A stretch of DNA of 13,970 bases, from positions 962 to 14,931 of the forward strand of contig DGRR01000064.1 in the NCBI GenBank assembly GCA_002389995.1, given 5' to 3'. Each line of letters opens with the position of its first letter. Position 1 is the first letter of the stretch. The notes beneath the pieces were generated by a model. The model was not told where the DNA came from. It searched no databases and saw only the letters and a program-made list of their open reading frames with translations. This document shows positions 1-7,142 of this stretch, in pieces. Position numbers and translations under genes: made by a program. Source of the DNA: Ruminococcus sp. UBA4383. Its GTDB lineage: Bacteria; Bacillota; Clostridia; Oscillospirales; Ruminococcaceae.

Positions 1-176
1 TCGGTAGGGATAACGCCCTTTGAAGTTCTGCGGAAAATGGTAATTCCGAGGGAATTTTCGAGTTCCTTTATTGCCTTGCTGAGATTGGGCTGAGCCATAT
101 AAAGGTTTTCAGCCGCCTGTGTTATGGAGCGTGTTTTTTCTATTTCAACAGCATATTTGAAATGTAATGTATTCAT
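1..176 (-). CDS. LysR-family transcriptional regulator, N-terminal part (cut by window edge)
   Basis: Only the first 58 codons are in the window. The translation begins MNTLHFKYAVEIEKTRSITQ and continues with AAENLYMAQPNLSKAIKELE and a FRR motif, which is the classic winged helix-turn-helix of LysR-type regulators (helix-turn-helix about residues 18-37). In that family a C-terminal effector-binding domain follows; it lies outside the window. The ATG at 174-176 is preceded by an AAAGGA ribosome site at good spacing. It starts only 26 bases after the stop of the upstream dockerin gene, with no terminator or clear promoter between, so it may be the last gene of the same transcript. Target genes and effector cannot be told from this fragment. 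Confidence 0.9.
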   Translation of the reverse strand, partial: MNTLHFKYAVEIEKTRSITQAAENLYMAQPNLSKAIKELENSLGITIFRRTSKGVIPT

Positions 177-202
177 GGCTCAGTCCTTTCGTAATGAATA
201 TC

Positions 203-1219
203 TTATCCTGTGGAATTTTGAGAAATCGGGGGATATATCTGCAAATGTAAAATCTTTGTTTTGCCTTCGTTCCCTTCGGAATCCTTTGGAGTAATTTTTA
301 TTTCCGTATATACTTCCTTTGCATCGTCACCGCAGCTGAAAGTTACATAACATACGTCATAAGGATATCTGCATTCTATTCTTTCGGGAAAAGAAAGCTC
401 ATTGTTGTCGGATTCAATACAAATTTCCGTTGCATCGCAGACAACACAGACTATTTTGACATCAGTTCCCTTGAAAAGCTTTGTGAATACCCTGTCGGGA
501 TAGACAGCGGGACCTGTTTCGGGTTCAGTCGGAGTACCGTCTATAAATACCTGAAACGTGTAAGATTTTCCGTATGGGTGTCTGCCGCCGTTTTCGTCTA
601 TCATAATTACCTGTACTCTTGTATCTTCCCTGTAAGAATCCTCTTTGCAGCTTACAGGCACTTCAATCTCACAGCCTGCCATGTCACATTCTATTCTGTC
701 AGGGAGGATAATATTTTCGCTTGGTGTTTCAAATTCCAGAGCAACAAATCCGACAACTTTACATTTCCATGTTGTTGTTCCGCCGGGTTTCAGTTCGATA
801 GCCGTACCTGACGGATAAAGTCCACGGATTATCGTAGTAGTAGTTGTTATTGTTTCGGAAGTTTGTGTTTCCGTTGATGTTTCGGAAGATTTCATTGAAT
901 TTTGCACAAAATATTCAAGATTTTCCTTTCCGTCTGTTGAAATGTACGCATAATATCCGAGTACACATGATGCATCAGCGGAATTTAACACTTTGTCATG
1001 GTTAATATCATATATGGAGAGTTCTTCATCGGAAATTTCCGTATCATCTGTTGAAAACTCCGCATATTTTGCGAGTATCATTGAAGCGTCCGCAGCGTCT
1101 ATTTTTCCGTTTCCGCTTATATCTCCGAAATCTGCGGCATTTGTATTCATCATACCAATTGCACTCAGGACAAAAAACGTTAAAATATATATAAGTAAAT
1201 TTTTTATGTCATTTTTCAT
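203..1219 (-). CDS. Secreted protein with N-terminal dockerin and two copies of a Cys-rich beta domain
   Basis: 338 residues from the ATG at 1217-1219. An upstream in-frame TTG (1229-1231) overlaps the ribosome site GGAGG and is not the start. Residues 1-28 are a signal peptide ending TNA. Residues 31-95 form a dockerin with two segments, GDISGNGKIDAADAS and DINHDKVLNSADAS, each a calcium loop plus helix; in the second loop the usual Gly is Lys. A Ser/Thr/Glu linker (about 110-130) follows. Two repeats come next, about residues 132-228 and 240-330, each with a PD/ER-IEC motif and a Cys about 12-13 residues later, probably immunoglobulin-like beta sandwiches with disulfides. I do not recognise the domain. 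By family knowledge the dockerin would bind a cohesin on a scaffoldin outside the cell. No catalytic motif is visible, so a binding or structural role is an inference. Confidence 0.85.
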   Translation of the reverse strand: MKNDIKNLLIYILTFFVLSAIGMMNTNAADFGDISGNGKIDAADASMILAKYAEFSTDDTEISDEELSIYDINHDKVLNSADASCVLGYYAYISTDGKENLEYFVQNSMKSSETSTETQTSETITTTTTIIRGLYPSGTAIELKPGGTTTWKCKVVGFVALEFETPSENIILPDRIECDMAGCEIEVPVSCKEDSYREDTRVQVIMIDENGGRHPYGKSYTFQVFIDGTPTEPETGPAVYPDRVFTKLFKGTDVKIVCVVCDATEICIESDNNELSFPERIECRYPYDVCYVTFSCGDDAKEVYTEIKITPKDSEGNEGKTKILHLQIYPPISQNSTG

Positions 1220-1284
1220 AACTGCCTCCAATATATTTCACGGCTCACGCATATTGTTTTTTACAATGAAGAATATCAGAACAG

Positions 1285-1306
1285 AAAATTTCCCCTGTGA
1301 AATTTT
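1285..1306 (-). repeat. Small AT-rich inverted repeat just after a stop codon
   Basis: AAAATTTC (1285-1292) and GAAATTTT (1299-1306) form a perfect 8-bp stem with a 6-base loop. It sits directly after the TAA of the upstream dockerin gene on the minus strand. The stem is AT-rich and no separate T tract follows, so at best it is a weak terminator or a 3' end stabiliser. The rest of the 87-base gap (1220-1306) holds only the ribosome site of the next gene; I see no convincing promoter in it. Confidence 0.35.
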
Positions 1307-2794
1307 TTAAAAGCTGTATGCCAGGTCATATCTGAAATCAGTTATATTTTTATTACTAAATTCAGATATAGTTGAGAAATTGTCATATATCCACTGCATG
1401 GACTCATCAAATTGTGATTTGCTGACAGTACTTCCATTTACATAATATGTGCCATCGCTGCACGAAACTGTTGAAAGTCTTGATTTTGTACCGTCAGAAA
1501 GAATTTTCCATACAGCCATGCCATAATTATATGCACCGCCTGAGGAATATGTTGTAAACATATTGTTTTTCTTATAATAATATCCGACGGAACTTACTCT
1601 TGCACCTTCCCATTCATGAATTTTCACCATATTTCCGTTTTTAAAGGTGTAAAGTTCACCGCCTGCATATGAATCAGCCCATAATTCGGGTATATCATCA
1701 TCATCTATGTATATAAGTGCAAATGAAACACTTTCTCCTGTTCCCAGAGCATTTTTCATTCTGTAAAAATCATTCGCCTTTGATGCATAATAATTTTTCC
1801 ATACACTTCCTTTATAGGGAGAATCGTCAAATTCTGTCCATTGGGGACTTTTCCAGCTGAAAGCATTATAATAGTTTTGTACGGCATAGTAATCATTTGC
1901 AGAAGCAGGTGAACCATTTACATAATAGCTTGAATCATAAACTCCGTACATAATCTGCTTTTCAAGTTTAATACTGCCGTCCCTGTTGACAGAATAGTAA
2001 TAATGAACTTCATTTCCTTCCCATTCTGTGCCGTGTATAAGATTTTCTGAGGGACTTATCTTAATACCGTCATTGAGTTCTCTTTCAAAAACATATTCTT
2101 CACCGTCATATACATAATAATTTGTTTCATATGTTCCTGAAACTCTCTGATGTGTTATGATAAGTTCAGGTATGCCGTCACCGCTGAGGTCTCCCGCATA
2201 ATATTTTGAATCATCATCAGCATAGCCGTATTCAATCAAGTCCTCATTTACATAATTATCGACAACTTTCATATATGCCTGTCTGTAAATGTCAGGATTA
2301 ACAGTTGTTGTGACTGTTGTTGTCTCGGTAGCAGTTGTTGTTGCCTCAGTTGTGGTAGTGGTAGTCTCTGTGGTCGTTGTTGTCTCAGTTGTGGTGGTAG
2401 TTGTTTCGGTTGCAGTAGTCGTAGTGGCAGTTTCGGTTATTATTGCCTGAGGAATTTGATGTGGATTTTCAAGATAATATTTTAAGTCATTATCCCCTCC
2501 GACAGCTATATAGGCATAATATCCGAGAACACAGGAGGCATCAGCCGAATTAACTATTCCGTTGCCGTCTATATCAAAAACAGATTTTTCTTCCTGCGTA
2601 AGCTCTGAATATTCTGTTGACATCTGTGCATATTTACGGAGTATCATCGAAGCATCCGATGCATTTATGAGCCCGTCACCTGTAACATCTCCGAATATTG
2701 CAGAATATGCGGAAAAATCACTTACAGAAGCCAATGTAAATGCGATTGCCGAGATACAGGCAAGCTTTTTTCTAAGTCTGTTGTATTTTGTCAT
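1307..2794 (-). CDS. Secreted protein with N-terminal dockerin, Thr-rich linker and duplicated 'IPEL' domain
   Basis: 495 residues. A signal peptide (about 1-32) is followed by a dockerin at 34-98 with calcium loops GDVTGDGLINASDAS and DIDGNGIVNSADAS. Residues 120-165 are an almost pure Thr/Glu/Ala linker. The rest contains two copies of one module: the first has DLSGDGIPELI (202-212) and SYYVNGS (289-295), the second DDDDIPELW (364-372) and TYYVNGS (449-455), each closing with a Tyr-rich helix. The D-x-D-G-x-PEL motif resembles the calcium-loop motifs of VCBS/FG-GAP-like proteins, but the family is not identified. The start ATG overlaps the upstream stop as ATGA and has AAGGAG 10 bases ahead, implying translational coupling. 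The protein should be exported and docked to a cohesin; no enzyme motif is seen. The same module type recurs in the sortase-anchored protein at 12651-13970. Confidence 0.85.
   Translation of the reverse strand: MTKYNRLRKKLACISAIAFTLASVSDFSAYSAIFGDVTGDGLINASDASMILRKYAQMSTEYSELTQEEKSVFDIDGNGIVNSADASCVLGYYAYIAVGGDNDLKYYLENPHQIPQAIITETATTTTATETTTTTTETTTTTETTTTTTEATTTATETTTVTTTVNPDIYRQAYMKVVDNYVNEDLIEYGYADDDSKYYAGDLSGDGIPELIITHQRVSGTYETNYYVYDGEEYVFERELNDGIKISPSENLIHGTEWEGNEVHYYYSVNRDGSIKLEKQIMYGVYDSSYYVNGSPASANDYYAVQNYYNAFSWKSPQWTEFDDSPYKGSVWKNYYASKANDFYRMKNALGTGESVSFALIYIDDDDIPELWADSYAGGELYTFKNGNMVKIHEWEGARVSSVGYYYKKNNMFTTYSSGGAYNYGMAVWKILSDGTKSRLSTVSCSDGTYYVNGSTVSKSQFDESMQWIYDNFSTISEFSNKNITDFRYDLAYSF
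2301..2440 (-). repeat. Low-complexity Thr-linker coding repeat
   Basis: A run of Thr codons interrupted at intervals by Glu or Ala (units of the type ETTTTT and ATTTATE). On the plus strand this reads as degenerate gtt/gta/gtc triplets. Codons vary, so it is maintained as protein sequence and not as an exact DNA microsatellite. Such Thr-rich linkers are typical of surface and cellulosomal proteins and are often O-glycosylated in those families; glycosylation here is an inference. Confidence 0.8.
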
Positions 2795-3576
2795 GGTATA
2801 TATTCTCCTTCCAAAGAACCTGCCGTTTCAACAAAGAATATCTCCCAGTACCAGCCATATGTTGAATTTGGTTCATATGCAACGCCTATTCCCATATGTG
2901 TATTTCCTGAGCGCATTATTTCCTGCCAGTGTCCCTGAGTTGAACTTCTCCACTGTTCAAGAGTTCCGCTTACAGTTGAAGAACCTGCGGCTATGATTTC
3001 GCCGAGGTGATAATACGGGACTTTTATATCATCGAGTATTGTAAAACAGCTTGTACCGTCAGGGCGTGTATGGCTGAAAATTTTAACTGTTTCGTCTGCC
3101 CTTACAGCCGATATTTCCATAAGATATGGAGTAATTTTCAGCGGCTGCAAGCCTGCGGCGGCTCTTTCCTTATTTACAGCCTTTCCCATTTCAATGAGGA
3201 GTTTCTGCATCTGTGTATCCTGTGAAGAATCGTTACCCGAACTGTCCGAGGGTTTATTGGCAAGAAAATACTCTATAAGCATATCTCCTCCTGTTGACAT
3301 ATACCCATAGTAATTCAGGACATCAGAGGCATCGGAAGCATCGACAGTGCCGTCTTTGTTTACATCAGCAGCCTGTTTCTGAGCGTTTGTGAAACGTGAA
3401 ATTCCGCTTGTGGAACTTACGGAATATTCTTCGAGAATCATCGAGGCATCAGCGGAATTTATACTTCCCGAACCGTCAATATCTCCGAGAGAAATCATGG
3501 CATTTGCCGAAAAATCGGCATTAAGGCTCATACAGACTGTGAATGCCGAAATAAAAGCGATAATTCTTTTTTTCAT
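2791..3576 (-). CDS. Secreted protein with N-terminal dockerin and CAP (SCP/PR1, YkwD-like) domain
   Basis: 261 residues from the ATG at 3574-3576, chosen because AAAGGCGG lies 7 bases ahead. The upstream ATG at 3592-3594 (six residues longer, ATGA overlap with the preceding gene) has no ribosome site but remains possible. Residues 1-26 are a signal peptide ending ANA. The dockerin spans 30-97, with loops GDIDGSGSINSADAS and DVNKDGTVDASDAS. A short Ser/Asp linker leads to a CAP domain, about 124-255, showing the family marks FSHTRPDG (His169), LGEI (Glu193, where GENI is more usual), QGHW (His216) and MGIGVAYE. Bacterial CAP proteins of the YkwD type are secreted and often envelope-associated, with poorly known activity. 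Docked on a scaffoldin, this one would sit at the cell surface. Confidence 0.88.
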   Translation of the reverse strand: MKKRIIAFISAFTVCMSLNADFSANAMISLGDIDGSGSINSADASMILEEYSVSSTSGISRFTNAQKQAADVNKDGTVDASDASDVLNYYGYMSTGGDMLIEYFLANKPSDSSGNDSSQDTQMQKLLIEMGKAVNKERAAAGLQPLKITPYLMEISAVRADETVKIFSHTRPDGTSCFTILDDIKVPYYHLGEIIAAGSSTVSGTLEQWRSSTQGHWQEIMRSGNTHMGIGVAYEPNSTYGWYWEIFFVETAGSLEGEYIP

Positions 3577-3590
3577 GATGATACCGCCTT

Positions 3591-4151
3591 TCATTTTTCG
3601 TCAACTTTTTTAATCGGCTTGCATGGATTTCCGACAGCGACAACTCCCGAAGGGATATCATCAACAACTACACTTCCGCCTCCTATCACGACATTATCGC
3701 CTATTGTCACCCCCGGCATAACGCAGACATTTCCGCCTATCCAGACATCGCTTCCGACTTTTATGGGCTTTGCGTATTCGAGACCCTGATTTCTTGTCTG
3801 TGCGTCAACAGGGTGACCTGCCGTATAGAATCCGCAGTTAGGACCTATAAAGACATTGTTTCCGAACACTACTTCCGCACAGTCAAGAATTACGCAGTTA
3901 TGATTTGCATAGAAATTATCTCCTATGATTATGTTATAGCCGTAATCGCAGAAGAAATTGGCTTCTATCCAAGTATTTTCGCCACGCAGGGCAAGAAGTC
4001 TGTCAAGTATGCGTTCTTTTTTCTGATAGTCGTTGTAGGTTATGGCGTTATATTCCGCACATAACTTTTTTGCGGCAACTCTTTCGGCGACAAGTTCCCT
4101 GTCGTTGCCGTTATAGAGCTGACCTGCCTGTTGTTTTTCCTTTTCAGTCAT
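3591..4151 (-). CDS. Maltose/galactoside O-acetyltransferase-type hexapeptide-repeat acetyltransferase
   Basis: 186 residues, the usual length of the maltose acetyltransferase (Maa/LacA) family. An N-terminal helical part (about 1-55, including LYNGNDREL) matches the Mac domain. From about 58 on, hexapeptide turns build a left-handed beta helix: FFCDYGYNIIIGDN, GNNVFIGPN, GSDVWIGGN, GVTIGDNVVIGGGS. TAGHP carries the catalytic His113. The family moves acetyl from acetyl-CoA to a sugar hydroxyl and works as a trimer. A strong AGGAGGTG ribosome site precedes the ATG. The gene end overlaps the alternative start of the CAP-dockerin gene as ATGA. The natural acceptor cannot be read from sequence; in this setting a cell-wall sugar or a free sugar are both possible. 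Confidence 0.92.
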   Translation of the reverse strand: MTEKEKQQAGQLYNGNDRELVAERVAAKKLCAEYNAITYNDYQKKERILDRLLALRGENTWIEANFFCDYGYNIIIGDNFYANHNCVILDCAEVVFGNNVFIGPNCGFYTAGHPVDAQTRNQGLEYAKPIKVGSDVWIGGNVCVMPGVTIGDNVVIGGGSVVVDDIPSGVVAVGNPCKPIKKVDEK

Positions 4152-4180
4152 TTTAACACCTCCTGTTTAATGCATAATTT

Positions 4181-4209
4181 ATAATTCATAATTCTTAATT
4201 ATGAATTAT
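4181..4209. repeat. Perfect 13-bp AT-only inverted repeat spanning the ddl stop codon
   Basis: ATAATTCATAATT (4181-4193) and AATTATGAATTAT (4197-4209) are exact reverse complements with a 3-base loop. The stem contains the TAA stop of the D-Ala-D-Ala ligase gene (4206-4208) and lies 29 bases before the acetyltransferase start on the minus strand. No T tract follows, and the stem is nearly all A/T, so it is a poor terminator. It may act in mRNA stability, or be the core of a dispersed palindromic element. Confidence 0.7.
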
Positions 4210-5393
4210 CTTTTGCTTCCCTTTGCACCGAAACTTCCGCCCATTGAGAGGATATTTGTATCGAATGTATAGTTTATCTTTTCGCTCCGGCGGTGACGTT
4301 TGAGAGCAAGGTTAATCATTCTTTCAAGCAACTGCGGATATTTAACGCCCTTAGGCTCCCAGAGATAGAATGCAAGTGAACCCGGAATCGTATTTATTTC
4401 GTTGATATATATTTTGTCTGTTGCCATATCTATCATGAAATCTATTCTTGTAACACCGTTGCAACCGAGATACTTAAAGGCATCAACAGCAGTTTTCCTG
4501 ATAAATTCGTCCTGCTCCTTAGTGATATCAGCGGGGATTTTTCTTTTGAGGGTAGCCATGCCTTTGCTTCCGCCTGATTTTCCGCCGCCGACATATTTCT
4601 GCTGATAGCTGAGGATATCGTCATCACTTGCCTGAACGGGTTCTTCGCAGACAGATGCTTCTGCCTCCTCGCTGTCGCCTACTACTGAGCAGTTGATTTC
4701 CTTGAGCTGTACAACAGCAGGCTCTACGAGGATTCTGTCAGCAAATTCAAAAGCCTCCTCCATAGACTTGATAAGTCCGTCATGGTCCTTAGCCTTTGAG
4801 ATGCCCACGCTTGAACCGAGATTGATTGGCTTTACGATTACGGGATAGCCGAATTTCTTTTCAACTTCTGCAACACATTCCTCTATTCTGTCGAGGTCAA
4901 AGCTTGAAAAACGACAGCAGTCAAGTACAGGGAATCCTGCATCTTTGAGCAGAATCTTCATGACAAATTTATCCATTCCCACAGCGGACGCAAGAACATC
5001 ACAGCCTACATAAGGAAGGTCAAGCGTCTGCAAATATCCCTGCAATGCACCGTCCTCAACGTTTGTACCGTGAACTATCGGGAATGCTATATCTATATCG
5101 GATATGAGATTTGAACCGAACATCTTTGTTTTCTGGCGGATAAGCTGAACTTTTCCCTCACTTCTTACAAATACACATTCAGTACATTCAGCGAGAAGTG
5201 CGGGAATATCCTTGAATGAGTTTATATCCATAAGTTTTTCGCCTGTATAGAACTCACTCTTTTTGGTCATGTAAACAGGGATTATATTATATTTTTCCTT
5301 GTTCATGCTTGCCATAGCCTGAACTGCCGAAATAACAGATACTTCATGTTCAACGCTTCTTCCTCCGAATAAAACAGCCATATTAATCTTCAT
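4206..5393 (-). CDS. ddl: D-alanine--D-alanine ligase
   Basis: Joins two D-Ala using ATP to make the peptidoglycan stem terminus, in the cytoplasm. 395 residues, longer than the typical 300-370. GGRSVEHEVSV places Glu15 as in E. coli DdlB. IVHGTNVEDGALQG, the ATP-grasp VIVKPINLGSSVGIS (Ser194) and RIDFMID...YINEINTIPG (metal ligands near Glu332 and Asn334) are all intact. The omega-loop Lys266-Tyr267 (YQQKY) matches the Lys-Tyr pair of Ddl enzymes, which favours D-Ala over the D-Lac seen in VanA-type ligases. Extra length comes from an acidic stretch (about 240-259), a GGGKSGGSKGM insertion (269-279) and a C-terminal tail (about 366-395). AAGGAG lies 9 bases before the ATG. The gene follows the MurF-like gene by 30 bases, giving a ligase pair that makes and attaches D-Ala-D-Ala. 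Confidence 0.96.
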   Translation of the reverse strand: MKINMAVLFGGRSVEHEVSVISAVQAMASMNKEKYNIIPVYMTKKSEFYTGEKLMDINSFKDIPALLAECTECVFVRSEGKVQLIRQKTKMFGSNLISDIDIAFPIVHGTNVEDGALQGYLQTLDLPYVGCDVLASAVGMDKFVMKILLKDAGFPVLDCCRFSSFDLDRIEECVAEVEKKFGYPVIVKPINLGSSVGISKAKDHDGLIKSMEEAFEFADRILVEPAVVQLKEINCSVVGDSEEAEASVCEEPVQASDDDILSYQQKYVGGGKSGGSKGMATLKRKIPADITKEQDEFIRKTAVDAFKYLGCNGVTRIDFMIDMATDKIYINEINTIPGSLAFYLWEPKGVKYPQLLERMINLALKRHRRSEKINYTFDTNILSMGGSFGAKGSKR

Positions 5394-5423
5394 TGTAATT
5401 ATCTCCTTATTAATTTAATTGTT

Positions 5424-7121
5424 TTAATAGTTATCAGGCAAATCATTTTCAAGAAGAACAATCTTCTTTTTACTTGTCTGATATGCCTGAACCTTTGCAA
5501 GGGCATCATTGAGATTATCGGCTACATAGACGTTATCCATATTATAGCCTGCATCTTTTATGCCGTTATATATCGGGACTGTCTGATTTTTTCCGACAAG
5601 TACGATATAATCGCAAGCCTTAGCCGCTTCCTGTCCGAACTCAAAGTTCAGTTCCTCCTGTTTTGCACCGAGTTCAACCATTCCCGGGGTTACAAGTATT
5701 CTGCACGCATCAAACAGACCAAGAACATTCAGTGCCGCACGGCAGCCGCTGGGATTTGAATTGTATGCATCATCTATATATGTAACTCCGCCGCCCTTAT
5801 CCAGAAGCTGTAAACGGTGCGGAACTGCGGCTATTCTCTTTACAGGAAGGACAAGCTTTTCAAGCGGTATTCCCGTACCGTTTGCATAGGCTATTGCTCC
5901 GAGAAGATTCTGAACATTGTGTTCACCGAGTAATTTTGTTGTATATCTGCATGATTTTCCGTCAGGAGCAGTAACAGTAAATTCCGTACCCCTGTCGGAA
6001 ACGGAAATATCACTTCCCCTGTAATGGCTTCCCTCTTTAACTCCGTAAAGAATCGCATTCGGGTATTCATGGGCTTTTTTGCTGATATATTCGTTATCGT
6101 TGTTGAGATATATTTTTCCGCCCTTAGCCTTAACGCAGTCGGCAAGTTCAAACTTTGTATTTATTACATTCTCGATAGAATTGAAAGTTTCAAGGTGCTG
6201 AGGACCAACAGATGTTATAATTCCGTCATGCGGTTCGGCAATATCACAGAGTTCCTTTATTTCGTGAACTCGTCTTGCACCCATTTCGCAGATGAAATAT
6301 TCATGAGTAGGTCGCAGGTCACGCCTTACGGTGATAGTTACGCCCATGGGAGTATTGAAGCTTTCGGGAGTTTTAAGAGTTTCATACTGAGATGACAATA
6401 ATTCGCTCAGGTAGAATTTCATGCTTGTTTTGCCGTAACTTCCCGTAATTCCGACTTTATGCAAATCAGGCATTGATGCGAGTTTTTTCTTTGCGTCATT
6501 GATATACCAGTTATTTATGGCAGTTTCCATAGGCTTGTTAATCAGGTTTGAAAGCGGTACGAGAATCGGTGTGAGGTACAGCGCACAGCCCACAATGATA
6601 AACGGCAGATTGTTTGTAAATCTTGTGCCGCCGTATACCTGCGCCCTGTCAGCCGAGAAAAACGCTCCCACAAATATTAATGCTATAAGTATAAAGAAAG
6701 TCGTAAGCATACGCTTAACCCTTGCAGTATATTTAAAGGGCTTTTTGAATTTCTTTCCGGGTTTGTTGGCAATTATTATCAATAAGTTCAACGCACATAT
6801 TGCTGAAAATATAAATGTACTCAATGTCTTGTTTGAGGCTATCATCTCATAGCCCGCCATTGTATAATCTCCGTTCGGGACAGGTTCATCAGACGTTATT
6901 TCAACAGTTCCCCATTTCAGAGGAGAAAAGGGCAGTGCAATAAACTGCAAAAGAAACAAAATACAGGGAAAAATATATCTCTTGTAATTTTTCTTCATCC
7001 ACCATGAATGTTCGGGGGTTTTGTAGCCGTTAAGCTGTAACATATGGAACTCACGCAGTCCCATGAATATTATTGCGGCAAGTGCAACAGCCGCATATAT
7101 AAACCATATAACTATACTCAT
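5424..7121 (-). CDS. murF: Membrane-fused MurF-like Mur ligase
   Basis: MurF adds D-Ala-D-Ala to UDP-MurNAc-tripeptide. The 565-residue product has about five membrane helices in its first 200 residues (roughly 3-21, 49-66, 99-118, 138-156, 172-194). A Mur ligase core follows: P-loop GITGSYGKTS (224-233), the substrate region TPESFNTPMG, CEMGARRVHEI, NTKFEL with the likely carbamylated Lys323, LGEHNVQNLLGA, DDAYNSNPSG, and a C-terminal domain with TPGMVELG that ends ENDLPDNY. The usual MurF N-terminal domain that binds the UDP-muramyl substrate is not visible; the membrane part takes its place. The downstream ddl partner supports a D-Ala-D-Ala adding role. Whether the substrate is nucleotide- or lipid-linked is open. 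AAGGAG precedes the ATG; the gap from the hydrolase gene is 21 bases. Confidence 0.9.
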   Translation of the reverse strand: MSIVIWFIYAAVALAAIIFMGLREFHMLQLNGYKTPEHSWWMKKNYKRYIFPCILFLLQFIALPFSPLKWGTVEITSDEPVPNGDYTMAGYEMIASNKTLSTFIFSAICALNLLIIIANKPGKKFKKPFKYTARVKRMLTTFFILIALIFVGAFFSADRAQVYGGTRFTNNLPFIIVGCALYLTPILVPLSNLINKPMETAINNWYINDAKKKLASMPDLHKVGITGSYGKTSMKFYLSELLSSQYETLKTPESFNTPMGVTITVRRDLRPTHEYFICEMGARRVHEIKELCDIAEPHDGIITSVGPQHLETFNSIENVINTKFELADCVKAKGGKIYLNNDNEYISKKAHEYPNAILYGVKEGSHYRGSDISVSDRGTEFTVTAPDGKSCRYTTKLLGEHNVQNLLGAIAYANGTGIPLEKLVLPVKRIAAVPHRLQLLDKGGGVTYIDDAYNSNPSGCRAALNVLGLFDACRILVTPGMVELGAKQEELNFEFGQEAAKACDYIVLVGKNQTVPIYNGIKDAGYNMDNVYVADNLNDALAKVQAYQTSKKKIVLLENDLPDNY

Positions 7122-7142
7122 ATTTTCTCCTTATTTAAACAA

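Noticed and set aside
1220..1231. Longer start (TTG, adding MEAV) for the Cys-rich dockerin protein
   Set aside because: The TTG lies within the GGAGG ribosome site of the ATG at 1217-1219, which has correct spacing and gives a clean signal peptide.
2301..2440. Possible CRISPR-like or microsatellite array
   Set aside because: There are no spacers or fixed repeats; the pattern is explained by Thr codons of a linker.
2562..2996. Open frame of 144 codons on the plus strand
   Set aside because: It runs antisense across two dockerin genes and its start region mirrors the dockerin repeats (similar antisense frames appear at 993 and 3389); it is a by-product of that repeat's codons.
6024..6395. 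Plus-strand open frame of 123 codons opposite the MurF-like gene
   Set aside because: No ribosome site or recognisable domain, and it is antisense to highly conserved Mur ligase motifs.
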